DNA from: DTU064 sp045588245
Lineage (GTDB): Bacteria > Bacillota > Clostridia > Oscillospirales > CAG-272
DNA: 30,141 bases
Reading direction: 5' to 3'
Assembly: GCA_045588245.1 (NCBI GenBank)
Contig: JAZNDW010000020.1
Location: forward strand, 1-30,141
Part shown: positions 16,076 to 23,331 of the stretch, piece by piece
Numbering within the stretch: the stretch's first letter is position 1
How the letters are laid out: each line of letters opens with the position of its first letter
The notes under the pieces: model-generated
What the model saw: the letters and a program-made list of their open reading frames with translations, nothing else
Databases searched by the model: none
What the model was told of the DNA's origin: nothing
Translations under genes and position numbers: made by a program

Positions 16076-18715
16076 TTATTTACGATTCTTCAGCTTTTCA
16101 TCAATATAGCTTTGCGGGATCACCCACACTTTACTTTCGGGATAATGAACGGCTCCGCTGACTTTTCCGCCGTCACAGCGTTTGACGAGACACCCTGCCT
16201 TGACGGACAATCTCGCCGCCGCTTCATCCACGGTGCAATATGTTTCATATTCATGATGCGGATAATCGTACATTTTGAAGTCGTAGCCATTAATGCGCTC
16301 AACTGTGAGCTTCTTTTCTTTGTTCTCGTCCTCCGTTTCCTTGAGGTACAGCTTACGGTAAAGCGTGTACGACAAGCGGTCAAGATAATCAAAGCTTGCC
16401 CACACGTCAGCATCAGGCAACGTAAGCTCATCCGTTATCTCGGGAAGTGTTTCTCCTTTTGTGATATCGGGTAGTATCTCTCCGTCTGTGACGGCAGGAT
16501 TCATTCCCCTCCATCCGCATTCAACAAGGCAAGGGTGAAGCTTTAATGACATGTGCTTATAACTACCCGTTGCACCGAAGTAGCTAAGATATGCCGTGGT
16601 GCCTCTGAAGCCTCTTGAACGGGTATAGGCATTCCACCGTCTGTGTTCAAGCCACGCCAGTCTGTCACTTGCGTCCGCAAGCTGTTTTTCATATTCCGCG
16701 TCGGCTTTGTCGGGATATTCTCCCTGATAGATCACGATCCTCTTATAGAGCGCACAGGCGGCTGCAACGTTATTCTTGTGTTTGCTTTCCGTTTCAGCCG
16801 CCGTAGCAAATATAAGCTCTTTAATGTCGCCTGCGTCATCATCAGCAGATTCATTGACAAGTCCGAAAACGGAATCTTTGATCCACCCGAGCGAGAACAC
16901 CTTATATTTCAAATGCATCGCCCGTGCGATATTTGCCCAGAATTTATAGTCATTGTCAATGTCCGAGGAACGCTTCACATTCTGTATGACGTAATCCTTT
17001 TCGTTGTGCGAAAGCGAATACGACATACCGACTTCTCTTGCCTGCACAGCCCCCTTCGTCATAAAGATGTTTTCGTAGCTGTAAACGTCATCAAGACATC
17101 CAAACGCCTTCATATATATGTCAGGCGCATTTTTATTCCAAGATGCAAAGTGTCGCTCAATATTCAGCGTCCGACACAGCTCGGAATCATACACAACGTA
17201 AGCGATAACAGTCTTATCAGCAGATCTCGTCTTTGCGTGCTCCTCGCCGACAAATCTTTGCAGATTTTTCGCAACGGAGATATTATCAACGTCATTACCG
17301 AGCGCAATGACGAAATAATCCGTCTTAAGAAGCGTTTTTGTAACGTCGCTGTCATTTTCCCAGAACGAGCCCGACTTTACGTCAGATTGATAATAGTGAA
17401 CGTATGCATACGGAGCAGAAAAACCGTTGTCCCCGTCGTTATATCTGAGGATCTGTTTTTTCTCTTCACCGTCGCCGTTGAAAATGACCGTCCCGATGAT
17501 CTCGGGATTGATATAATCGATCTTTTTGCGGAAAACATCTATCTCATCCTTGGAAACGATATTTATATTTAATCGGCAGTTTAGCATCTGACCTAACCAA
17601 TATGCATTAAGGAACATCTCCGTGCCGATTATGCCGTTACCGAGTATCGTCAGCGACAGCTCATACTCTTTTCCCAAAGCCACCTTATGCACTACGGGCT
17701 CATATAAAGGAAGCTCCATCAACAGATTCGTTGCGAGATTGCGGTAGAACTGTATCGGAATAAAGATAGGAAGATCCGTTTGCGCAAAGTGCATCTCAGA
17801 TAAAAGCTTTTCGCGTACCTGATGCTCAACCTCCGTGTAAACGTCATTCTGCGAGAAGAAATAAACCTCAGATCTTTTCAGATACTTGCAGTTGTTTTTA
17901 TCCGACAGATTTATGTATGCTTCAAGATTTGCTGTCTCGCTTTCATCCATAAGGAAGAACTTTTTCTTTGACAGACGTGCTTTTTTCACGTGCGCCAGAT
18001 CCTCACGGACGCATATCGCTCCGCGTTGCTTCGCCTCAAGCAGCATCTCTGTCTTGCTTTCGTTGTCGTTGTCGCGGTATACGTCGGTTATAATGATCAC
18101 CGGCTTAGGCCGCCACCATACCTGACTGTCGCAAACGCTGTTAATAAGCGCCAATGACTGCTCGTTGAGCTCGGAAAAATAGTATTTTTCACACCAAACG
18201 AGAATACCCGATATAAAGATACGAATCGTCGGAAATATGTTCGCAAGGATCTCAAAAATAATCGCGCCTCCCGCGATAGGTGCAATAACGTTAAGAATCA
18301 TCGCCACGATTCCGTACCACGTCACAGCGGCAGAGTTACTGCCGAAAAGCACCGTCATCATCTCACGTCCGTCAATAATATAATCCGTGTAATCCTCATC
18401 CATGCTGAACGTCTGCAAAGCGTGAATGACACTGTTGAATATTTCCTCTGCGGTCGTCAGCATCTCGGACGGCTCTCCGTCAACAATATCTTGAGGTTTT
18501 ACGATATTATAGTATCCGACTGAATATCTTAAGCACCATATCGCAACGATCAGCAACAAATATAAAAGCAATACTCCGTCAAATCCGCCGCGTTTACGGC
18601 GGTGAAAACGAAAAAGCCGTAAAAGCCCCCATACTGCAGCGGCAGCAAGAAAAATGATCGCCGCGATCAGACAGCCGTATATAACGTTAGTCTGTTGTAC
18701 TGTCAATTCTATCAT
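16076..18715 (-). CDS. Membrane channel-like protein with TrkA-like Rossmann domains, RyR domain and C-terminal helix-turn-helix
   Basis: This 879-residue multidomain protein has transmembrane helices near residues 11-33, 46-66 and 132-160. Between the second and third lies a segment (about 90-112, EEIFNSVIHALQTFSMDED) placed like the pore loop of two-helix cation channels, but without a recognisable potassium filter. Two Rossmann-like regions follow: one starting at PVIIITDVYRD (about 205) and one with LTILGNGIIGTEMF (about 355), as in TrkA/RCK domains. A divergent RyR domain sits near 683-737 (RLAWLEHRRWNAYTRSRGF ... LHPCLVECGW). The last 55 residues (TVDEAAARLSV ... VWVIPQSYIDEKL) look like an excisionase/MerR-type helix-turn-helix. 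It has a perfect-consensus promoter and a good ribosome binding site (AAAGGAAA). Likely role, by inference: a ligand-gated ion channel or stress effector. Confidence 0.85.
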   Translation of the reverse strand: MIELTVQQTNVIYGCLIAAIIFLAAAAVWGLLRLFRFHRRKRGGFDGVLLLYLLLIVAIWCLRYSVGYYNIVKPQDIVDGEPSEMLTTAEEIFNSVIHALQTFSMDEDYTDYIIDGREMMTVLFGSNSAAVTWYGIVAMILNVIAPIAGGAIIFEILANIFPTIRIFISGILVWCEKYYFSELNEQSLALINSVCDSQVWWRPKPVIIITDVYRDNDNESKTEMLLEAKQRGAICVREDLAHVKKARLSKKKFFLMDESETANLEAYINLSDKNNCKYLKRSEVYFFSQNDVYTEVEHQVREKLLSEMHFAQTDLPIFIPIQFYRNLATNLLMELPLYEPVVHKVALGKEYELSLTILGNGIIGTEMFLNAYWLGQMLNCRLNINIVSKDEIDVFRKKIDYINPEIIGTVIFNGDGEEKKQILRYNDGDNGFSAPYAYVHYYQSDVKSGSFWENDSDVTKTLLKTDYFVIALGNDVDNISVAKNLQRFVGEEHAKTRSADKTVIAYVVYDSELCRTLNIERHFASWNKNAPDIYMKAFGCLDDVYSYENIFMTKGAVQAREVGMSYSLSHNEKDYVIQNVKRSSDIDNDYKFWANIARAMHLKYKVFSLGWIKDSVFGLVNESADDDAGDIKELIFATAAETESKHKNNVAAACALYKRIVIYQGEYPDKADAEYEKQLADASDRLAWLEHRRWNAYTRSRGFRGTTAYLSYFGATGSYKHMSLKLHPCLVECGWRGMNPAVTDGEILPDITKGETLPEITDELTLPDADVWASFDYLDRLSYTLYRKLYLKETEDENKEKKLTVERINGYDFKMYDYPHHEYETYCTVDEAAARLSVKAGCLVKRCDGGKVSGAVHYPESKVWVIPQSYIDEKLKNRK

Positions 18716-18767
18716 ATTCGGATTTCCTTTCGGTTATATCACATTTGCACGAATTACATTCAAAATA

Positions 18768-18796
18768 ATTATACAAGAGCTTCACGTATTTGTCAA
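18768..18796 (-). promoter_or_regulatory. Perfect-consensus SigA promoter of the RyR operon
   Basis: On the minus strand TTGACA, a 17-base spacer and TATAAT match consensus at all 12 positions. The -10 box is about 55 bases before the start codon of the membrane protein. This shows that the RyR pair is an independent transcription unit with a potentially strong promoter. Confidence 0.88.
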
Positions 18797-18799
18797 CGA

Positions 18800-18830
18800 C
18801 AGCCCCTTTTTGCGATGCAAAAAGGGGCTG
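18800..18830 (-). terminator. Hairpin after the Sir2 gene, probable terminator
   Basis: A 14-bp perfect stem (CAGCCCCTTTTTGC / GCAAAAAGGGGCTG) with a 3-base loop lies 10 bases beyond the Sir2 stop and directly before the RyR operon promoter. It has no T tract after the stem in either direction, so termination is likely but not certain. Confidence 0.65.
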
Positions 18831-18840
18831 TTCGGATCCG

Positions 18841-19569
18841 TCACAAAAGTTCGCCAAACACGTCCGCTATCGAATCGCGTATAACAAATTCAGCATAGCT
18901 GTCATACGACGTCGGCGAATAATTCACAATGATAAGATGCTCGCCTTCAAAATCGGCAACGAGCGATGCCGCAGGATACACCGTCAATGACGAACCGCCC
19001 ACGATCAAAACGTCGGCTTTGCCGACGTCATCGGCGGCTTCCTCGAATATTCGACTGTTCAAAGGCTCACCGTAAAGCGTAACGTCGGGACGCACGACTC
19101 CGCCGCATTCAATGCAATAGGGCACATCTTTGCTTTCGGCGACGTATATCTGACTGTGAAGCTTGCCGCATCTGTTGCAGTAATGCTTCTCTGTCGTTCC
19201 GTGAAGCTCCAGAACTCTGCGGCTGCCCGCTTTACCGTGCAATCCGTCGATGTTTTGCGTGATAACGGATTTTATGATACCGCGCCGTTCAAGCTCAGCC
19301 AAAGCGCGGTGAGCTCCATTCGGCTCCGCTTCGGGATAGAGCATCTTTGTTCTGTAAAACTCATAGAATCTCTCAGGTTCATGAAAAAGACAAGCACGGC
19401 TCAGATAATATTCCGACGACAACCCGTCATCACTGTTATAAAGTCCACCGGCACCGCGAAAATCGGGGATCCCGCTCGCAGTTGACACTCCCGCACCGCC
19501 GAAAAATACAGCGTATTTGGAATCGTACAGTATTTCCTTCACCTTTTCAATAATGTTGGCATTATCCAT
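18841..19569 (-). CDS. Sir2-family NAD-dependent protein deacylase
   Basis: Sirtuins remove acyl groups from lysine using NAD and release nicotinamide and O-acyl-ADP-ribose. The 242-residue protein has all core motifs: GAGVSTASGIPDFRG for NAD binding (from about residue 25), TQNIDGLH (104-111), the catalytic His123 in ELHG, and a zinc site formed by CNRC (131-134) and CIEC (152-155). The usual GTSL is GGSSLTVYPAA. These are the features of an active CobB-like deacetylase, not of the degenerate SIR2 domains of phage-defence proteins. GAGGTGA lies 6 bases before the ATG. It sits 51 bases after a phosphatase-ASCH gene and may share its transcript. Confidence 0.93.
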   Translation of the reverse strand: MDNANIIEKVKEILYDSKYAVFFGGAGVSTASGIPDFRGAGGLYNSDDGLSSEYYLSRACLFHEPERFYEFYRTKMLYPEAEPNGAHRALAELERRGIIKSVITQNIDGLHGKAGSRRVLELHGTTEKHYCNRCGKLHSQIYVAESKDVPYCIECGGVVRPDVTLYGEPLNSRIFEEAADDVGKADVLIVGGSSLTVYPAASLVADFEGEHLIIVNYSPTSYDSYAEFVIRDSIADVFGELL

Positions 19570-19620
19570 AATGATTTCACCTCATGTTCAGCACTCGGAG
19601 CGTTGCGCCGCACCTATATT

Positions 19621-20700
19621 TTACAATAACGAGATACCTATCGTCAACACTCCGTTTTCCGCGATCTCTTCCTCACCATAATGTTCCGTCATCATCTTTA
19701 CATACTGACTTTTCAAAATACCCGAATAACCGAGCTGCCACAGCTCCGTACACTCCGTCACAGCCTTGAAATCTTTATATATAGACGCTGTTCTGACACG
19801 CGCCGCGATCGATATATCAGGATTCCCGTCACAGTAAAATATCACCGTATCGCCTGCGGCAATATTCTTATATTCGCTGTTCATAAGTCGTGCGTCGGCG
19901 GATTTTGTGCCCGTCTGCAGTGCATAAAAACATTCGGTATCAAGCTTCATCCGATATGTTTCCGACTTTCTCAATGTATCCTCAATGACGAGTACGTTTA
20001 CTCTGCCGCTGTCAGCGGTCCCCGCATCAATAGCGATCATACCGTCGCCGAAAAACGGCGAGCGGTCGGTTGGACGGCGCGCACAGTCAAACAAAAATCC
20101 GTACGCAGACGTGCGGTGACCGCATACGAGCGTTTTGTCAGGTAGCGGACGCCCGTTTTTATACTTTTTCTGCCACTCGGAGTATCGGCTCCATTCCCAC
20201 TCCTCAAACGGCGCCAGCCGCCAATTGTCAGCCCACAAAGCATTTTCTGTCATGCGGGCTGTCGGTATCCACCCGTGTACGAAAACGAAATTTTCCGTTT
20301 CAAAATAATCTACCGTTGAATAGATAAATCGGCGGAGCCTGATCTCTGCGGCTATTTTCTTTTTCACGCGTCCGCGTGAGTCTATACTATCACTCCCGAA
20401 AAATTCCATAACGGTAACGTCCGTTCCGTTATGAACGTCCGTATAATTTATGTGCCCTTCGTTAAGCACGCGCAAAAGCAAAGATTCGTGATTCCCGCGA
20501 ACGAGCACCTTGTTCTGCAGCGACGTCAAAAACTCCAGCATGGCGGCATTTTCCACTCCTCTGTCAAAATAGTCGCCGCATCCTACGAAAAGATGATTCG
20601 GATCATTTTCATTAAATCCCGCCGCCATAAGCGCGTCCTTCAGCTCGCTTGTATGTCCGTGAACGTCCGACACAACGAACAGCTTTATTCTTTTCTGCAT
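19621..20700 (-). CDS. PPP-type metallophosphatase fused to a C-terminal ASCH-like domain
   Basis: Residues 1-240 form a PPP/diadenosine tetraphosphatase-like phosphoesterase. Its metal ligands are in SDVHGH (Asp12, His14), GDYFDRG (Asp43, Asp46), RGNHES (Asn70, His71), VHGW (His142) and CGHRTS (His195). Residues about 252-359 look like an ASCH domain, a PUA-related fold thought to bind RNA or modified nucleotides. They include the motif ALQTGTKSADARL near residue 260, then AAGDTVIFYCDG, the turn ASIYKDF and the ending YGEEEIAENGVLTIGISLL. Substrates could be phosphoproteins, dinucleoside polyphosphates or RNA ends; the sequence does not decide. AAAGGAG lies 6 bases before the ATG. The gene follows the upstream winged-helix gene by 36 bases. 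Confidence 0.85.
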   Translation of the reverse strand: MQKRIKLFVVSDVHGHTSELKDALMAAGFNENDPNHLFVGCGDYFDRGVENAAMLEFLTSLQNKVLVRGNHESLLLRVLNEGHINYTDVHNGTDVTVMEFFGSDSIDSRGRVKKKIAAEIRLRRFIYSTVDYFETENFVFVHGWIPTARMTENALWADNWRLAPFEEWEWSRYSEWQKKYKNGRPLPDKTLVCGHRTSAYGFLFDCARRPTDRSPFFGDGMIAIDAGTADSGRVNVLVIEDTLRKSETYRMKLDTECFYALQTGTKSADARLMNSEYKNIAAGDTVIFYCDGNPDISIAARVRTASIYKDFKAVTECTELWQLGYSGILKSQYVKMMTEHYGEEEIAENGVLTIGISLL

Positions 20701-20736
20701 GGTTTTCTCCTTTGCCCGTATGTTGTAACGTGACGA

Positions 20737-21657
20737 TCAATCATCCCACGGCCAAACGTAGTCGTCATCGTCATCATCGTCATCATCGTCGTTTTTGCCA
20801 AGCCCGGCCAGGCTTTTTATCTCCATAAGGTTAGCGTACGTCAGCTCCTCAATTATCTCATTGGCAACTTTTTTTACGATATTTTTGAATTCTTCGGGAC
20901 AAATCGGGGAAGCATCGATAATCTGTACGCTCTTTTTTGCCCACATATCAAACTCTTCCTTGCTTTCATAATCGTGATCTCTGGCGAAGATCTCGACCAT
21001 ATCGAACATAATGATCTTCTCCTCTTCATCTTCTTTTATCAGCTCAAAAGAGCCCTCGGGCTTGCTTCCGCAAAGCTTATAACGAGCCATCGTTTGCTCT
21101 ATATACCTCGCACAGTCTCTCGGAATAAGCGGCGCTGACATAACGTCATCGGGTTCAATGACGTTTTCGATCGCGCCAAGCGCGATCGCATCGGCGATCT
21201 TTTTCCATAAAAGAATATTATTCTTATTCGATGCAATGGATTCGATCCTGTTCATTGTCTTTTCCGACAAAGACAAATAATACTCCCCGTCAAATTCGTG
21301 AATATATCCGTATTCGATTAGATTTGCGACGGCTTGAGGATTAAGATCGCGTCGAATGCGGCTTCTATCTTTTTCTTTTTCGGAATTACGGCTAATGTCC
21401 TTGAAGATCAGATATTCCATATTCGTGAGCTTGCGCCACACATCAAAGCATTCTGCTTCCGGAATGTCGACTCTGTTGATATGTTTATGGTTGACGGCGC
21501 TATAGATTCCGACTATGTTACTGCTTACCCATTTATGTTCACGGCAAACAGAAATATATGATTTTGCGACAGCATAAGAGCATGAAAATGCCATTTGAAT
21601 ATCGGGAATCGAAACCCGCTCTTTTCCGTTCAGAAACTCAATAATACGATTTTTCAT
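20737..21657 (-). CDS. Winged-helix protein with a deca-aspartate C-terminal tail, function unknown
   Basis: I do not recognise a named family for the whole 306-residue protein. Residues 1-45 (IIEFLNGKERVSIPDIQMAF ... AKSYISVCREHKWV) resemble a winged helix similar in shape to the FtsK gamma domain. A second helix-turn-helix-like segment lies near 85-130 (LNPQAVANLIEYGYIHEFDG). The C-terminus is a run of ten aspartates followed by YVWPWDD, encoded by a GAT/GAC triplet repeat. The frame opens at a GTG at 21669, but the ATG at 21657 is preferred because AGTGAGGTG lies just before it. It heads a likely operon with the phosphatase-ASCH and Sir2 genes. A DNA-binding or nucleic-acid-mimicking role is possible, but this is inference. 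Confidence 0.8.
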   Translation of the reverse strand: MKNRIIEFLNGKERVSIPDIQMAFSCSYAVAKSYISVCREHKWVSSNIVGIYSAVNHKHINRVDIPEAECFDVWRKLTNMEYLIFKDISRNSEKEKDRSRIRRDLNPQAVANLIEYGYIHEFDGEYYLSLSEKTMNRIESIASNKNNILLWKKIADAIALGAIENVIEPDDVMSAPLIPRDCARYIEQTMARYKLCGSKPEGSFELIKEDEEEKIIMFDMVEIFARDHDYESKEEFDMWAKKSVQIIDASPICPEEFKNIVKKVANEIIEELTYANLMEIKSLAGLGKNDDDDDDDDDDYVWPWDD

Positions 21658-21669
21658 TTTGCACCTCAC

Positions 21670-21954
21670 TATATGATCACAGTTATTATTAATAAAGCAA
21701 AATGCAAGGGCAATAAAACATAAGCAGTGTAATAAAGGAGAGCCTGCCGCAACTGATATAGATCGCCGATCGGGAAGAAAGGAAACCCGAACGGAAAGAA
21801 AGGAGCAACGAAAAAACCGGCGGCATATAGCTTATGTAAAACACAATTGATAGGAGGAATAATTGCCCTTGCATATATACTAACAGTAAACAGCGACTTT
21901 TTTCGCAGACGAAATCACTATTTTTTCGCAGTAATCACCTTGCCCGAAAAAACG
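21670..21954. other. Non-coding spacer holding a 13-bp inverted repeat element
   Basis: No convincing gene is seen. ATGCAAGGGCAAT at 21702-21714 is repeated exactly in inverted orientation at 21862-21874, and an inner pair ACATAAGC (21718-21725) / GCTTATGT (21830-21837) continues the symmetry. The enclosed sequence is purine-rich on the plus strand and contains two similar copies of GGAARGAAAGGA-like sequence. It may be a small inverted-repeat element or a structured RNA. It includes the upstream region of the winged-helix gene on the minus strand, but no clear promoter could be picked. Confidence 0.5.
21702..21874. repeat. Imperfect long inverted repeat (173 bp, 13-bp perfect outer arms)
   Basis: The outer arms match perfectly over 13 bases and inner arms match over 8 bases, with a 24-base asymmetric insertion on the right side. 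No duplicated target site or transposase is seen. Confidence 0.55.
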
Positions 21955-21986
21955 AAAAGAGATGTTAAAAAACATCTCTTTTTGAT
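21955..21986 (-). terminator. Terminator after the CARF nuclease gene
   Basis: A 12-bp stem (AAAAGAGATGTT / AACATCTCTTTT) with a 4-A loop lies 17 bases past the CARF-nuclease stop. The T-rich arm continues with further T residues on the minus strand. Confidence 0.85.
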
Positions 21987-21999
21987 TTATTCCGATATG

Positions 22000-23268
22000 T
22001 TAAATGCGCTTCACCGAGGCATTCCAAAGCTTTATGAGCTCTGCTTCAAGCTCATCATCGGTCATATCTCCGACATTACCGATCACACTTATATTCATAT
22101 CGTCAGCGCGTTGACGCAAAGCGCGGTTATGATCGCTCCGCATATCAAGCTCCGTTGCAACGAGAACGCGCTTTGCATACTGACCGCCAAATCTCGCCGC
22201 CACAGAGGAAAGCTTATATAGCTCGTCCGTTTCTACGTATCCGTTCTTGCACGAAACAAAAACTGGAACGATGCCGTGCATCATCATAACGTCAATTTCG
22301 TTATGCGTGTCGCAAGTGCCCGAATCGCTGTGTATGTCGCCGTCCCAATCGATGTAAACGCCGTTTTTAACGTCGTTATAAACGAAAGCTCCGTCCTTAT
22401 CTTTTGCAAACTTAGCCGTTAAATATACCTTCAGCTCAAGTACGAGCCCCGCTGTCAAAAGGCAACGCTTGATCTGTTCGTTTTTGAACGTTACGGCAAG
22501 CTCTTTATTTGTGCAGGAAAATGACGTCAACACACCGATGCGGCAGAGCTTTTTATAAAATTCGGGGTCAACGTCTGTGAATCTTTCGTTTTTGCGAACG
22601 ATATGATTACGTATCTCATTGATCGTAGCCGAAATCGTCAAAGTATTTCCGTTGCCACGGCAGGCATACGCCGCATCAAGATTCGCCGTCTGCTGATTCC
22701 ACATCTTCGGATCGATGCGGCAAATACGCCACATTTTTTCAACGTCCCCAATGAATTCCGCGTTCTCGTCCCACCTGTACGTTCCGTTCTCCTTAACGTC
22801 TGAATAAACGACATCACCGCCGAAAACACGGATATTTTCTTCCACCGACAGACGGGGCTGTTCCGTTTCCATGATCGTCACACCGTCGCAATCACAGTCT
22901 GCTATCTTGTTGTTCCTGATATTATAACGGTGCATCTGAATGTTTTTATCTCGGAATCGCTCGCAGACAATACCGATCGCCGTCAGATAAAGCTCGTCCC
23001 CGCCCGTCAGGTCGATAACACAGTTATCGTACGTCATAACGATCTTTGTCAGCTCATCAATTATGGTCTGCATCTTACTTCTCGTTATCGAACGGCAAAT
23101 AAACTCTACGTCATGTCCGCGCGAAAGAAACATTTCGCGGTAACGCTTTGCGTGCGCATCTAATTGCTTTTCTTTGTCTCCGATAAGTATAACCTTTGAC
23201 GGCACGTTTACAAGACTTGCACAGATATTTTCCGACGCGGTATTGTCCAAAAATTCAATATATGTCAT
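22000..23268 (-). CDS. CARF domain - PD-(D/E)XK nuclease of the Card1/Can2 (DUF1887) family
   Basis: The family comprises type III CRISPR accessory effectors in which a cyclic oligoadenylate bound by the CARF domain activates a nuclease. Residues 1-140 form the CARF Rossmann fold: KVILIGD (25-31), HDVEFICRS, and the ligand-loop motif CVIDLTGGDELYLTAI (83-98). A linker with a winged-helix-like region (about 210-265) follows. The nuclease has LVLELKVYLTA (Glu279), a Y-x-D-W-D-G strand, NEIDVMMMHGI (Asp326) and VFVSCKNG (Lys341), then a YKLSSVAARFGG helix. The catalytic set appears intact, with Ser in place of the acidic residue two before the lysine. The length (422) is normal. AAAGAGGG precedes the ATG at short spacing. 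No cas gene, Cas10 or repeat array is in the window. Confidence 0.9.
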   Translation of the reverse strand: MTYIEFLDNTASENICASLVNVPSKVILIGDKEKQLDAHAKRYREMFLSRGHDVEFICRSITRSKMQTIIDELTKIVMTYDNCVIDLTGGDELYLTAIGIVCERFRDKNIQMHRYNIRNNKIADCDCDGVTIMETEQPRLSVEENIRVFGGDVVYSDVKENGTYRWDENAEFIGDVEKMWRICRIDPKMWNQQTANLDAAYACRGNGNTLTISATINEIRNHIVRKNERFTDVDPEFYKKLCRIGVLTSFSCTNKELAVTFKNEQIKRCLLTAGLVLELKVYLTAKFAKDKDGAFVYNDVKNGVYIDWDGDIHSDSGTCDTHNEIDVMMMHGIVPVFVSCKNGYVETDELYKLSSVAARFGGQYAKRVLVATELDMRSDHNRALRQRADDMNISVIGNVGDMTDDELEAELIKLWNASVKRI

Positions 23269-23286
23269 AACCCTCTTTAATACACA

Positions 23287-23319
23287 AGCTTAAGCCCCGA
23301 AGCATTCGGGGCTTAAGCT
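23287..23319 (-). terminator. Very strong hairpin between the second YbjN-like gene and the CARF nuclease
   Basis: A 15-bp perfect stem (AGCTTAAGCCCCGAA / TTCGGGGCTTAAGCT) has a 3-base loop. It lacks a following T tract on the minus strand, so it could be a terminator, an attenuator or an mRNA-processing or stability element. It ends about 18 bases before the CARF-nuclease start codon. Confidence 0.6.
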
Positions 23320-23331
23320 GCATGAATAATA

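Noticed and set aside
16643..17572. 309-residue plus-strand open frame inside the channel-like gene
   Set aside because: It lies opposite a well-supported multidomain protein, has no ribosome binding site worth noting and no recognisable domain.
20758..20790. Triplet repeat as a non-coding microsatellite
   Set aside because: It is in frame and encodes the aspartate tail of a supported protein, so it is described there.
21689..21874. 61-residue hydrophobic minus-strand open frame in the spacer after the CARF nuclease
   Set aside because: No Shine-Dalgarno sequence precedes its ATG, and both ends coincide with the inverted repeat arms; more likely a by-product of the repeat.
21847..22221. Plus-strand open frame after GGAGGAATA near the inverted repeat
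   Set aside because: Despite the purine-rich run it continues antisense into the CARF nuclease and shows no protein-like features.
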